Assembly (NCBI RefSeq): GCF_001421245.1
Contig: NZ_LMKE01000013.1
Coordinates: 77,566-141,565 of the forward strand
DNA: 64,000 bases
Direction: 5' to 3'
Origin: Sphingomonas sp. Leaf10
GTDB lineage: Bacteria; Pseudomonadota; Alphaproteobacteria; Sphingomonadales; Sphingomonadaceae
In this document: positions 36,199 through 45,476 of the stretch, piece after piece
Layout: every line of letters begins with the position of its first letter
Numbering within the stretch: the stretch's first letter is position 1
Notes under the pieces: generated by a model
The model's database searches: none
The model's input: only the letters and a program-made list of their open reading frames with translations
What the model was told of the DNA's origin: nothing
Position numbers and translations under genes: made by a program

Positions 36199-37499
36199 AC
36201 CGCAACCGGGATCGCGACCCGGCCGGTATCGCCGAAGATACGCAGATAGCGGGCGATATCGGCCGGGTCGCCGGTCGCCTTGGCCGGATTGTCGGACAGC
36301 TTGACCGCCGGGCGGCCATTGGCGCTGACGACCTTGCACACCAGCGAAATCGGCTCCAGCGCCTCGCCGCCCAGCGGATCACAGCCGCGGAAGTCGTTGG
36401 TCAGGTTGGTGCCCCAGCCGAAACTCATGCGGACCCGGCCATGGAAATGGTGATAGGTCGCCATGATGCTGTCCACGTCCATGCCATCGGAAAAGATCAG
36501 CAGTTTCGAACGTGGATCGACGCCACGCTCCCGCCACCAGCGCAGGATCTGCTCGCCACCCTCAATCGGCGGCATGCTGTCGGGGCGGAAGCCGGTCCAG
36601 TCGGCCAGCCAGTCGGGCGCATCGCGCAGGAACGCCGTGGTGCCATAGGCATCGGGCAAGGCGATCAGCAGGTTACCGCCATAATGCCGTCGCCATTCCG
36701 CCAGCACCCGGTACGGCGCGGCGGCGATCCCCGCATCGTCCTCGGCCAGCGCCGCCTCGACCATCGGCAGTTCATGCGCGTTGGTCCCGATCGCCTCGAC
36801 CCCCGCCTGCATTGCCAGCAGGACGTTCGAGGTGCCGACGAACCGATCGCCTAGCCCCTCCTGCAACGCCTCGACACACCAGCGCTGCCACAGGAAGCCG
36901 TGCCGCCGCCTCGTGCCGAAGTCGGACAGGACCAGATCAGGCAGCGCACGCAGCCGTTCGACCTTGTCCCACAGTCGTGCCTTCGCGCGGGCATAGGTGA
37001 CGTCCAGCGCGAACCGCCCATGCTCGCGCAACGCCGCCCGCGCCCGCAACTCGTTGACGATGGTCAGCGCCGGGATTTCCCATAGCGAGGTTTCTGGCCA
37101 GGGGCCGTCGAAATGTAGTTCATATTGTCCGTCGCGCACCGACAGGTCGTAGTCGGGCAGGCGAAACCGGCTCAGCCAGTCGATGAAATCGGGCGAGAAC
37201 ATGCGTTGCACGCCGTAGAAACTGTTGCCCGCCAGCCAGATCAGTTCCTGCTTGCTGAACCGGACCGTCCGCGCATGGTCGAGCTGCGCGCGCAATTCAG
37301 CCTCGTCGATCACCTCGGCCAGCCGGACCGACTTGCTGCGGTTGATGACGGCAAAGGTCGCGCGGACGTCCGGATGCACGTCGCGGATCATCTGCACCAT
37401 CAGCAGCTTGTAGAAATCGGTGTCGAGTAGGCTGCGCACCACCGGGTCCAGCCGCCAGCCATGGTTCCACACGCGGGTCGCGATATCGGTCACCACCAT
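36195..37499 (-). CDS. pncB: Nicotinate phosphoribosyltransferase
   Basis: Cytoplasmic NAD-salvage enzyme of 434 residues that converts nicotinate and PRPP to nicotinate mononucleotide. Marks: [15 protein letters not shown] near the N-terminus, [14 protein letters not shown] with the phosphorylated-His region, [11 protein letters not shown], and [11 protein letters not shown] plus [11 protein letters not shown] for PRPP binding. It lies 3 bases after the NrtR-like regulator gene, so both are one operon. Stops of pncB and trmB overlap. Confidence 0.97.
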   Translation of the reverse strand: MVVTDIATRVWNHGWRLDPVVRSLLDTDFYKLLMVQMIRDVHPDVRATFAVINRSKSVRLAEVIDEAELRAQLDHARTVRFSKQELIWLAGNSFYGVQRMFSPDFIDWLSRFRLPDYDLSVRDGQYELHFDGPWPETSLWEIPALTIVNELRARAALREHGRFALDVTYARAKARLWDKVERLRALPDLVLSDFGTRRRHGFLWQRWCVEALQEGLGDRFVGTSNVLLAMQAGVEAIGTNAHELPMVEAALAEDDAGIAAAPYRVLAEWRRHYGGNLLIALPDAYGTTAFLRDAPDWLADWTGFRPDSMPPIEGGEQILRWWRERGVDPRSKLLIFSDGMDVDSIMATYHHFHGRVRMSFGWGTNLTNDFRGCDPLGGEALEPISLVCKVVSANGRPAVKLSDNPAKATGDPADIARYLRIFGDTGRVAIPVAV

Positions 37500-37502
37500 C
37501 GA

Positions 37503-38192
37503 TCAGCCTTTCGGAACATGGACATAGAGTTCGGCGGGGCGAAATGCGCGCACTGCCTCGAACACCCCGGTCGCCTGCAGGATGCCGCGATCGAGCATCC
37601 GTCGGCGAAACGCCGGCTTGTTGAGTGGACGGCCCAGCACCGCTTCGTGCACCGTCTGCAACTCGCGCAGAGTGAATTGCGCCGCGACCAGCGCAAAGGC
37701 ATCGTCATCGATCGTTCGGCGCAGCCTGGTGAGCGTCATCGCGACAATGGCCGCATGGTCGAACGCGAGCGAGAGGCGCTGCCCGTTCGCCGAAACCGAC
37801 CCGTCGGCATCGATCGTCGCCAGGCATCGATCGGCATGGACGGGGACTGCGGCCAGCGCCGCCGGGGCCAGCAGCGCGCGGTACGCGATGGAAATGATCC
37901 GCATCCTCGGATCGCGCTCCACTGCCCCAAAGGCGTGAACCTGATCGACCGTGACGTCATTCAAGCCGGCCTTCTGCTTCAGAACGCGCGATGCGGCCGC
38001 TTCGAGCGGTTCGGGAATGGCGACGAAGCCGCCGGGCAAGGCCCAGTAACCGGGAAAAGGTAACTGGGTACGACGCGTCAGGAGGACCGCCAGCTTCCCA
38101 TCGGACATACCCATCGCGACGCAATCGACGGTAACCGACGGCCGGTCATATGCGGCGGGATCATAGTCATCAGGAACCGGCGATTCTTCCAT
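37503..38192 (-). CDS. nrtR: NrtR-type transcriptional regulator (Nudix plus winged helix)
   Basis: A 229-residue regulator of NAD metabolism. The N-terminal Nudix domain (about 15-150) has a degenerate Nudix box: GGFVAIPEPLEAAASRVLKQ lacks the paired glutamates for metal, consistent with a sensor that binds ADP-ribose or NAD intermediates without hydrolysing them. The C-terminal winged helix (FTLRELQTVHEAVLGRPLNK, RRRMLDRGIL) binds DNA. It precedes pncB and is divergent from the nicotinamidase-like gene, so it probably controls both. Confidence 0.9.
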   Translation of the reverse strand: MEESPVPDDYDPAAYDRPSVTVDCVAMGMSDGKLAVLLTRRTQLPFPGYWALPGGFVAIPEPLEAAASRVLKQKAGLNDVTVDQVHAFGAVERDPRMRIISIAYRALLAPAALAAVPVHADRCLATIDADGSVSANGQRLSLAFDHAAIVAMTLTRLRRTIDDDAFALVAAQFTLRELQTVHEAVLGRPLNKPAFRRRMLDRGILQATGVFEAVRAFRPAELYVHVPKG

Positions 38193-38196
38193 ACGC

Positions 38197-38225
38197 TTTA
38201 CATATATGCTCTTGGAACATATGCA
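38197..38225 (+). promoter_or_regulatory. Promoter/operator between nrtR and the nicotinamidase-like gene
   Basis: TTTACA (38197) and TATGCA (38220) are 17 bases apart and fit a sigma-70 type promoter for the plus-strand gene. CATATATGC and CATATGCAA form a repeated, partly inverted motif over it, a candidate NrtR binding site. Both functions are inferred. Confidence 0.45.
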
Positions 38226-38251
38226 ATTGGCCGTTCTCGGGAGTTCTGGAA

Positions 38252-38836
38252 TTGGCCGACATCATCGTCGTGGTGGACACGCAAGCAGACTTCATCCTGG
38301 CCGATGGTGCATTGCCGGTCGCCGGAGCGGCGGAGATCGTCGAACCGCTGGCCGAATGGCTGAACGCGCGTACCGCCAACGATACCGCCGGGATCGTCTT
38401 CACGTTCGACACCCATTTCGCCGATACCTATCCCGCGAGCGCCGAGGCCGAGTTGTTCCAGATCCATTGCGTCAAGGGAACCGCCGGCTGGCGTAACCTG
38501 ATCGATCCCCTTGCCATGCCCCTTCCGATCCCGTGCCGCACGCTTGAGAAAGGGGTGTTCGACATGTGGGCGGAGGACGGACTGGTTCTGAAAGACCCGC
38601 GCGGGATCGCCCCGCCAATGGATCGCGATACCTTTTTCGCCAATCTGCGCGAAAACGGGGTCGACCGCGCGGTCGTGGTCGGGGTCGCCGCCGATTACTG
38701 CGTCCGCTGGGCGGTCGACGGACTGTTGACGCGCGGCTTCGCGGTGGCCATTCCGGCAGGTCTCACGCGCGGGATCGCGCGGCCGATCGAACAGGTCGTT
38801 GCGGACGATTTCGGGGGACGGGTCGACATGCTGTAA
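38252..38836 (+). CDS. Isochorismatase-family cysteine hydrolase, probable nicotinamidase
   Basis: A 194-residue hydrolase. Catalytic Asp is in VVVDTQADF, the nucleophile is Cys150 (AADYCVRWAVDG) and a Lys lies in EKGVFDMW. The metal-binding region is FDTHFADTYPAS with HCVKGTAGW. Nicotinamidase activity (nicotinamide to nicotinate) is supported by the neighbouring nrtR and pncB, but related cysteine hydrolases act on other amides. The start is TTG at 38252, chosen because GGGAG lies 8 bases upstream and no ATG fits. Confidence 0.8.
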   Translation: MADIIVVVDTQADFILADGALPVAGAAEIVEPLAEWLNARTANDTAGIVFTFDTHFADTYPASAEAELFQIHCVKGTAGWRNLIDPLAMPLPIPCRTLEKGVFDMWAEDGLVLKDPRGIAPPMDRDTFFANLRENGVDRAVVVGVAADYCVRWAVDGLLTRGFAVAIPAGLTRGIARPIEQVVADDFGGRVDML

Positions 38837-38944
38837 TTGCGCAATCCCAATTCGAGTATGTTCAACCACTTGGTAACGCGTCATGGCGCATGATATACCA
38901 AATGGGCCCCATCATCGAACGACGGTGGGAACAAGGGTTGATTG

Positions 38945-39568
38945 ATGACGCATATTCTTGTCGCTGATGACCATCCGATGTGCGCGACCGCGCTCGGCAT
39001 GGCAGCGCACGCCGTCGATCCAACGGTGACCCTGGATTGCGTGACGACCCTCGCCGAAGCCGAAAGTCTTGTTCGGCAACAGCCATATGATCTGATCCTG
39101 CTCGACCTGATGCTGCCCGATGTGCAGGGTTTCGCCGGCTTGGCGCTGTTGCGCGCGGTTCGACCGTCGGCAACGATCGCGATCGTTTCGGGTCGCGAAG
39201 AACCGGCGGTGGTGACACAGGCCCGGGCGCTGGGCGCGCAGGGTTTCATTCCGAAATCATCCTCGATCGATGAAATGATCGACGCGATCCGCAGCCTGCT
39301 CGCCGGCAAGTCGTGGGTGCCGGCCGGATCGGAAGACGTGCCACAGGCCGATCCGCGCATCGACCTGGCCGAACGCATGGGCACGCTGTCGATCGCACAA
39401 CTGCGGGTGCTGCGCGCCATCGCCAACGGGCATCAGAACAAGCAGATCGCCTATGACCTGCAACTGGCCGAACCGACCGTGAAGTCGCACCTGTCGGCGA
39501 TCTTCCGCAAACTGGGCGTCAACAACCGGACGCAGGCGGTGTTGGCGCTACAGGCATTCGACGCATAG
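38945..39568 (+). CDS. NarL/LuxR-family response regulator
   Basis: A 207-residue two-component regulator. Receiver domain 1-120: acidic pair Asp8-Asp9, phosphorylated Asp54 (LILLDLMLPD) and Lys in FIPKSSS. The C-terminal LuxR-type helix-turn-helix is TLSIAQLRVLRAIANG with KQIAYDLQLAEPTVKSHLSA. The kinase gene facing it (39754-43023) may be its partner, as both end around the same REPIN repeat. ATG at 38945 is preferred over TTG at 38942. Confidence 0.92.
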   Translation: MTHILVADDHPMCATALGMAAHAVDPTVTLDCVTTLAEAESLVRQQPYDLILLDLMLPDVQGFAGLALLRAVRPSATIAIVSGREEPAVVTQARALGAQGFIPKSSSIDEMIDAIRSLLAGKSWVPAGSEDVPQADPRIDLAERMGTLSIAQLRVLRAIANGHQNKQIAYDLQLAEPTVKSHLSAIFRKLGVNNRTQAVLALQAFDA

Positions 39569-39742
39569 TTCCGATCGACATTTAGCGACGATCGCGAATG
39601 TTCGTCATCCCCGCGCAGGCGGGAATCCATAACCGCTGACGTTTCGGCTGGATTCGCAACGTTGGCGCATATGGACTCCCGCCTTCGCGGGAGTGACGAT
39701 GGCAGATAGAGCAGTCCTCTCGCGTCCAGATCGGCCCTAGTT
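39568..39742. repeat. Extended family A element, copy 4 (inverted)
   Basis: The 94-bp core is 39604-39697; flanks CGACATTTAGCGACGATCGC and GCAGTCCTCTCGCGTCCAGA with GATCGGCCCTAGTTCCC are the reverse complement of those of copies 2 and 3. It lies between the convergent regulator and kinase genes and starts at the regulator's stop codon. Confidence 0.85.
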
Positions 39743-39753
39743 CCCGCTAGCCA

Positions 39754-42700
39754 TCACGCCGGTTCGGCCATCGCCCGTTGCGCCGCGTCGATTACCGCCG
39801 TGGCGCAACGTTCGATCTCGTCCAATGCCGCCGGATCGATCGGCACCTCGTCCGGCGCGTCCTCGATCACCTGCAAGGCCGCGATAAGTTCGATCGCCCC
39901 CATGCTGGCCGCCGCACCGCGCAGCGCATGGGCTTCGCGTCGCGCAAGATTGAGACGGTCGTGCGCGATCAGCGTGCGCAACCGGGCCGGTATCCGCACC
40001 GCATCGTCGATCAGCAACGACAGCAAGGTGTCGCGCTGCGCTGAGCCAAGCGCATCGGTCAGCGACCGGACACGGAGGGGATCGATGGCACCCGCCCCCG
40101 CCCCCGGTTTCGGAATCGACGGGCGTTCAGCAGGGATCGCCGTCTTGTCGAGCACGGCACGCAGCTGGGCAACGTCGACCGGCTTGGTCAGGACGCCGTT
40201 CATTCCGGCATCCAGGACTTCGGCACGGCGTTCGGCGGATAGATCGGCGGTCAGCGCGTAGATGGGCACCCGCGCGCCCGCGCCGCTCCACACCCGGATC
40301 GCGCGGGTCGCGGCGATGCCATCCATCACCGGCATCTGCACGTCCATCAGCACCATATCGACCGGGTTGCCCGCCGCCGCCGTGACATATTCGACCGCGC
40401 GCGCGCCATTTTCGACCGTGACGACCGCATGTCCCAGCCGCCGCACGATCTCGGCGATCAGATAGCGGTTGGTATCGTTATCCTCGGCGACGAGGACGCT
40501 GGAGGCGCCCTCCCGTTCGCCGGACAGGTCCGCATTCAATCCCGGCACGGAAACCTCCGCCGCCAGCCCTGCGCCTCCAGCGACCGGCAGCGGCAAGTGG
40601 AACCAGAAGCGCGATCCAGTGCCGGGGCGGCTGACGACGCCGATATTGCCGCCCATCGATTCGACCAGCATCCGGCTGATGCTGAGGCCAAGCCCGGTGC
40701 CGCCATAGCTGCGCGTGGTCGAGGCATCGGCCTGTACGAACGGTTCGAAGATCGCGTCCAGCCGGTCGTCGCGGATGCCGACCCCGGTATCGGTGACCTC
40801 GAACCGCCAGCAGTCGCCCACATCGCGCGTCGCGGCGATGTGGATCGATCCGGCGCGGGTGAATTTGACCGCGTTGCCGACCAGATTGGTCAACACCCGT
40901 TGCAACCGCGCCGGGTCGCCGATCACCCGCCCATCGGGCACGTCGAAATCGAGCGAGACGGCGTGGCGCTCCGCTTCGGCGGCGAACATGCCGGTGACCA
41001 TCGCCAGCAATTCGCGCGGCTCGAACACGATCGCCTCCGGGTCGCTATGTCCCCCTTCGAGTTTGGAGAAGGTCAGCACGTCGTCGACGATATCCGACAG
41101 CGTCCGGCCCGCCTGTTCAAGTGAATCGAGGTGCCGCATCCGCTCGCTCCGGTTCGGCGTATCGCGCAGCAACTGTACGGCGGCGAGGATCGAGGTGAGC
41201 GGCGTGCGGATCTCGTGGCTGATCGTCGCCGTGAAGATGGCCTTGGCCGCCAGCGCGCGTTCGGCATCCTCGCGGGCGGCACGCAGGTCGCTCATCGCGG
41301 CGACCTGTTCGGTGGTATCCTGCAACACGCCGAACAGGCCGACCACCTCCGCCCCCTGCCCCCGTTCCGCCTGACCGCGCGATGCCACCCAGCGGATCGT
41401 GCCATCGCGCCGGACCAGCCGCGCATCGAAGGCGAACGACCCGCCCGTTGCGATCGCCCGATCGATCTGGGCACGGACCATCGCCCGGTCTTCGGGATGG
41501 TAGAAGTTGATCGACGCCTCCAGCGACGGCTCCTCGCCCTGCGGCAGGCCGTGGATCCGGAAAATCTCGGGCGACCACAGGTTGCGCCGGTCCATCAGGT
41601 TCAGTCGCCAATGGCCGAGCCGCGCGGCGCTTTCGGCCATGGCCAGCAACCGCTGCTGCTCCTCCAGCTGGGTGACCGATTCGATCGCCTTGCTCTCGGC
41701 GGCACGGCGCTGGCCGATATCGCGGATCGACCCGATCATCTCGCAATTATACCGGCTGTCGCCGATCAGGCGGAATGCTCCCTCCAGCCAGACATAATGG
41801 CCGTCGCGATGCTGCATGCGGTAGCGGAAGACGGTGCTCTCGCCACCGGGAACCAGTGCATAGGTCTGTCGTCGCACGCGGTTGCGGTCGTCGGGATGAA
41901 TCGAAGCATAAGGGGTGCGCCCGATCATCTCCTCGGGCGTATAGCCCAGCAGGCGCATCGACGCCGGCGATGCATAGCGACGAACCCCGTCGCGACCGAT
42001 CCGCACGATCAGGTCGGTCGAATAGTCGGTCATCATGCGCAGCTGTCGTTCGTTGTCGCGGATCTCGTTCATGGCACGCGACTGCTCGTAGAGCAGCGAG
42101 GCGACCGGAAAGCTGGTCAGGGCGACGATGGCGACGAAGAGTTGCAGGAACAGGATCCGGTCGGCGATCGTGTCGAAGGCGCCGACGATCGGTCCGACCC
42201 CGTGGAGCGTGGCGACCGTCGCGATGCCGGCGACGATCAGCGTCGATACCGACACGCCGACGAACCGCGAGAAGAGCGCCGCGAACACGCTGCACGGTAG
42301 CAACAGGAACAGCGAAGGGTTGCCCCCGGCAAAGAATACCAGCGAGGTTGCGATCGTCGTTACCGCGATCGGCAGAATGAGTTTGGGGGAAAGGGTGTCC
42401 AGTTCCTCCGCCAACGCGCGGCGGGTGACCTTGAGCGCCGGCAACAGGACGATCAGACCCATCGCGCTCGATGCGAACCATTGGACCGCATGGTACGGGA
42501 TGATGCCGCCATGCCATAGCCGGCTGAATGCCATGGCCAACAGCGTGCTGAGGGTGGCACCGAACAACGCCGTGACGATCGTCATGCCGTAGCCGCGCAA
42601 CAGTCGCGAGTCGGGGTTGATCCGTCGCAACATCCCGGCGACCGTCAGGATGACGGCGATGTCGATAACCGCATAGATCGTGACCGCGACCGGTGGAACG

Positions 42701-43023
42701 CCGGCGACCAGACCTGCCGTAATCAGGGTGGCGAACGTGACGCCGGAAAGGATCGGCCAACGCCGGGTCGCGTTGCGCGACAAGGTCGCGACCGCGATCG
42801 GGGTCGCCGGCCAGATCAGCAGCGCGCCGTGCAGGAGCGGCATGACCGACAGCGCGAGGACCGACACGACGAACAGGATCGCGACATAGCTGAACAAGTC
42901 GACATGGCGTCGTTCCGCGACGCGCCGGATACCCGGCCGCGGCCAGCGGACGACGGCTGCCTTCGCCCCCGCGGCTGGCGGGGCCGACGGGTCGGGCGAG
43001 CTGGTTGGCGGTGGGCCGGTCAT
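39754..43023 (-). CDS. MASE1 hybrid sensor histidine kinase with receiver and Hpt domains
   Basis: A 1089-residue phosphorelay kinase. Order: MASE1 membrane sensor with about eight helices (45-315); two PAS domains (about 325-440 and 465-575, the latter with WSPEIFRIHGLP); HisKA with His603 (ISHEIRTPLTS); HATPase with NLVGNAVKFT, DTGVGI and GGTGLGLSIS; receiver with Asp894 (VLMDVQMP); and an Hpt domain with His1032 (AHALRGAAASMGA). It has every step of a phosphorelay except the output. The ATG at 43023 has a weak ribosome site. It converges on a NarL-type regulator. Confidence 0.93.
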   Translation of the reverse strand: MTGPPPTSSPDPSAPPAAGAKAAVVRWPRPGIRRVAERRHVDLFSYVAILFVVSVLALSVMPLLHGALLIWPATPIAVATLSRNATRRWPILSGVTFATLITAGLVAGVPPVAVTIYAVIDIAVILTVAGMLRRINPDSRLLRGYGMTIVTALFGATLSTLLAMAFSRLWHGGIIPYHAVQWFASSAMGLIVLLPALKVTRRALAEELDTLSPKLILPIAVTTIATSLVFFAGGNPSLFLLLPCSVFAALFSRFVGVSVSTLIVAGIATVATLHGVGPIVGAFDTIADRILFLQLFVAIVALTSFPVASLLYEQSRAMNEIRDNERQLRMMTDYSTDLIVRIGRDGVRRYASPASMRLLGYTPEEMIGRTPYASIHPDDRNRVRRQTYALVPGGESTVFRYRMQHRDGHYVWLEGAFRLIGDSRYNCEMIGSIRDIGQRRAAESKAIESVTQLEEQQRLLAMAESAARLGHWRLNLMDRRNLWSPEIFRIHGLPQGEEPSLEASINFYHPEDRAMVRAQIDRAIATGGSFAFDARLVRRDGTIRWVASRGQAERGQGAEVVGLFGVLQDTTEQVAAMSDLRAAREDAERALAAKAIFTATISHEIRTPLTSILAAVQLLRDTPNRSERMRHLDSLEQAGRTLSDIVDDVLTFSKLEGGHSDPEAIVFEPRELLAMVTGMFAAEAERHAVSLDFDVPDGRVIGDPARLQRVLTNLVGNAVKFTRAGSIHIAATRDVGDCWRFEVTDTGVGIRDDRLDAIFEPFVQADASTTRSYGGTGLGLSISRMLVESMGGNIGVVSRPGTGSRFWFHLPLPVAGGAGLAAEVSVPGLNADLSGEREGASSVLVAEDNDTNRYLIAEIVRRLGHAVVTVENGARAVEYVTAAAGNPVDMVLMDVQMPVMDGIAATRAIRVWSGAGARVPIYALTADLSAERRAEVLDAGMNGVLTKPVDVAQLRAVLDKTAIPAERPSIPKPGAGAGAIDPLRVRSLTDALGSAQRDTLLSLLIDDAVRIPARLRTLIAHDRLNLARREAHALRGAAASMGAIELIAALQVIEDAPDEVPIDPAALDEIERCATAVIDAAQRAMAEPA

Positions 43024-43115
43024 GCGATCATCCGTCCGTTTGCGGAAGATGCGGATTTTGGCCGATCCTTCCCGCCACGGCAATCTCGCGTGCGATCCGA
43101 TCAGTCCGGATCACC

Positions 43116-44195
43116 CTATGACTGCGCCGATCCCGACGCCGCCCAGCGCCCCGCCAGCAACCGTCCGGCCAGTGCCGGCAGACCGGGGCGCAGGAACAGC
43201 CAGTCACGGATCGCCGGACCCCGCTCGGCACCGATCAGGCTCTTATATCCGCTGTCACCCGCGCCCCAATCGACCCGGGTCACACCATCGGCGACCGCGC
43301 GGACGAGGTTGCGGTAATAGAGCAGCCGCCCCGGCGAGCGTTGGGCGTGGGACGGGTCATAGCTGTTGGCGACGGCATATTTATGCGCACCGACGTTGAT
43401 ATCGAACGAGAAGGCAGCGGGCTTTCCGTCCATCCGCAGCAACGCGACCCACATCATGTCGGCCAGCACCGGGTCGGTCGCGGCCGCCCGCCAGAAGCGG
43501 CCATGGCCCGCCAGCGTGAATTTCGCGTCACGGCCATCGGTGCGCGTAGCGATCCAGCTGGCCGATTCGATCGCGGCGAGTTCGTCGAACAAGTGCGGCC
43601 GCCAGTCCGCTCCGCTGGCGAACGACCAGTCGGGAGTACCGAGCGTGGCGAGATGCTTTTCGTTGAAGCGATTCTTGCGCAGCGTCGACCGCCGCGGCCA
43701 GACGCCTTCGGCCTGATGCGCGGTGATGTCGAGCAGATAGCTGTCCGCCACGAAGCGCGGCAATGCCCGCCAGCCGCCGGCGCGCGCCGCGGCCAGCAAT
43801 CCGTCGAGCATCGGATCGCCGTCATAGACCGGTCCCAGCCGGAACCCCCGCACCCGCCGCCCCGCCGCATCCAGCAGCGCCGCGAAATCTTCCGGGCCGG
43901 CGTCTTGCGCCACGGGGCCGCTGCGAAACGGCCAGTAGCTGCCGGGGATTTGCGCCATGTGCAACGGCGCGGGGCCAAGTCCGATCAACGGCATGGCCAG
44001 CACCGGTTGCCCGCCGCGTTCGACCAGCAGCGTTCGCGCCGTGCCGCCATAGGCATCGAGCGCCGCGGCATACCATTGACGGCGCAGGAACCGATGGGTC
44101 GGCGCCGCCGATGCGGCAACCGCGTCGATCGCGGCGGGCAGATCGTCGGTCGTTCGGGCGATCGTGGGGGACGTACGCAGCAACATGGTCACCAT
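43116..44195 (-). CDS. GNAT/FemAB-like acetyltransferase (acyl transferase fold)
   Basis: A 359-residue cytoplasmic protein with the double-GNAT layout of the CelD/BcsL type (Acetyltransf_6). THRFLRRQWYAAALDAYGG is at the N-terminus, and AAFSFDINVGAHKYAVANSY with SPGRLLYYRNLVRAV and VDWGAGDSGYKSLIG form the C-terminal catalytic half. Relatives act on polysaccharides or cell-surface sugars. Possible starts at 44204 (GTG), 44195 and 44186 cannot be separated. Lies upstream of the kinase gene, 92 bases apart. Confidence 0.78.
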   Translation of the reverse strand: MVTMLLRTSPTIARTTDDLPAAIDAVAASAAPTHRFLRRQWYAAALDAYGGTARTLLVERGGQPVLAMPLIGLGPAPLHMAQIPGSYWPFRSGPVAQDAGPEDFAALLDAAGRRVRGFRLGPVYDGDPMLDGLLAAARAGGWRALPRFVADSYLLDITAHQAEGVWPRRSTLRKNRFNEKHLATLGTPDWSFASGADWRPHLFDELAAIESASWIATRTDGRDAKFTLAGHGRFWRAAATDPVLADMMWVALLRMDGKPAAFSFDINVGAHKYAVANSYDPSHAQRSPGRLLYYRNLVRAVADGVTRVDWGAGDSGYKSLIGAERGPAIRDWLFLRPGLPALAGRLLAGRWAASGSAQS

Positions 44196-44285
44196 TCTGC
44201 CCACAACCCGTTACGATCCGGTAGCGATCCCCCTGCCTTCGTACGCGACCTTGCCCGGCCCCTCCGCCCACGGCATATCGGTCGT

Positions 44286-44747
44286 GTGGAATTCGAACCT
44301 GTCCTGTCGACCGTCGCCAAGACGATCCAGACCGCCATCGCGCCGGTCTTCCTGTTGGCCGGGATCGGCGCGATCCTGAACGTCATGGTCGGGCGGCTGG
44401 CGCGGATCGTCGACCGCGCCCGCGATCTCGAAAAACTGCACCCCTCCTCGATCGGGCCGGAACATGAGCGGCACGTGTTCGAACTGCGGCTGCTCGACCG
44501 GCGGATCCGCGTCATCAACAACGCCGTGTTCCTGGTCGTGCTGTCGGCGGTCGCCAACTGCACCGTCGTCGCCATGCTGTTCATCGCCGAGCTGCTCGAC
44601 CTTGGCCTCGGCAAGGCGGTGGCGATCGCGTTCGTCCTGTCGATGGTGCTGCTGATCGGCGGGCTGGTCTGGTTCCTGTTCGAGGTGCGGATGTCGGTCC
44701 ATGCGATCCGCGTCCGCGCGGAATTGCTGGAACGCGAGCGCAAGTGA
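44286..44747 (+). CDS. DUF2721 family membrane protein
   Basis: A 153-residue inner-membrane protein with three hydrophobic helices: TAIAPVFLLAGIGAILNVMV, FLVVLSAVANCTVVAMLFIA and VAIAFVLSMVLLIGGLVWFL. The cytoplasmic stretch with RIVDRARDLEKL and LRLLDRRIRVINNAV is the conserved signature of DUF2721. Function unknown. No ATG fits; GTG at 44286 is the best start. Its stop overlaps the GTG of the next gene in GTGA. Confidence 0.8.
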   Translation: MEFEPVLSTVAKTIQTAIAPVFLLAGIGAILNVMVGRLARIVDRARDLEKLHPSSIGPEHERHVFELRLLDRRIRVINNAVFLVVLSAVANCTVVAMLFIAELLDLGLGKAVAIAFVLSMVLLIGGLVWFLFEVRMSVHAIRVRAELLERERK

Positions 44748-45151
44748 CCCGTCGTGGCGAGCGGACGCTGTTGCAGGTGGCGGTCGCGATCACCTGCCTC
44801 GTGCCGCTGGCGGCGTCGACGTTCGGCATCGTTCGGGGCGCGGCATGGCTGCAACCCGAACCGACGACCGATCTCGACAGCCATTTCCGCTACCTCTCCG
44901 GCATCTTTCTGGTGATGGGCCTTGCCTTCGTCAGTTGCATTCCGTCGATCGAATCGAAGACCGCGCGGTTCCGGCTGCTCGGGGCGATGGTCGTGGGCGG
45001 CGGGCTGGCACGGCTGGTCTCGTTCGGCAGCCACGGCGCACCCTTGGCGGTGCATGAACTGGGTCTGGGTATCGAGTTGATCGTCGTGCCGCTGCTCATG
45101 CTGTGGCAGACGCGCGTGGCGCGGCGATACCGGCCGGGCGGCGGCGCATAA
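44744..45151 (+). CDS. DUF4345 family membrane protein
   Basis: A 135-residue protein with four predicted helices, beginning MTRRGERTLLQVAVAITCLV. DSHFRYLSGIFLVMGLAFVSCIP and RFRLLGAMVVGGGLARLVSF match the DUF4345 pattern of small membrane proteins. Function unknown. The start GTG is inside the stop of the DUF2721 gene, so the pair is translationally coupled. Confidence 0.78.
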   Translation: MTRRGERTLLQVAVAITCLVPLAASTFGIVRGAAWLQPEPTTDLDSHFRYLSGIFLVMGLAFVSCIPSIESKTARFRLLGAMVVGGGLARLVSFGSHGAPLAVHELGLGIELIVVPLLMLWQTRVARRYRPGGGA

Positions 45152-45476
45152 GGTTCCGCCCGGACGTCGATTTCGGGCGATCATATTTTTCTGCGTTCCC
45201 GAAAAGCGCTTGCATTTCGCGAACGCGGCGGATCGCCACGCGTCGCGGGCCAAAGCGCATTTTCCGGCAGCTCGCGTACTAAATTTGCCGGCTTGCGCAT
45301 TGGCCGCTTTCCTACAATTAGTGGTGGCGAACGCGGGAGAGGCGCTACCGATAGTGTGTCGCCCGCCGGAACCTCCAATGCCGCCAATGCTTGTCAAGGG
45401 CGACGGCGTGCACGGACGTTCCGCAGAAATCGACAGGGGTCAGCGCCCCGTGCCAGAACACAAGAGGAACGGGACG
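45152..45476 (+). other. Upstream region of nrdA, no gene seen
   Basis: This 325-base region lacks a plausible frame or repeat. A TACAAT at 45313 could be a -10 element, but no well-spaced -35 sequence is seen. I looked for the paired NrdR boxes expected before ribonucleotide reductase genes and found none that is convincing. Confidence 0.4.

Noticed and set aside
45152..45476. NrdR boxes before nrdA
   Set aside because: No pair of matching 16-base palindromes at the right spacing; short partial matches only.
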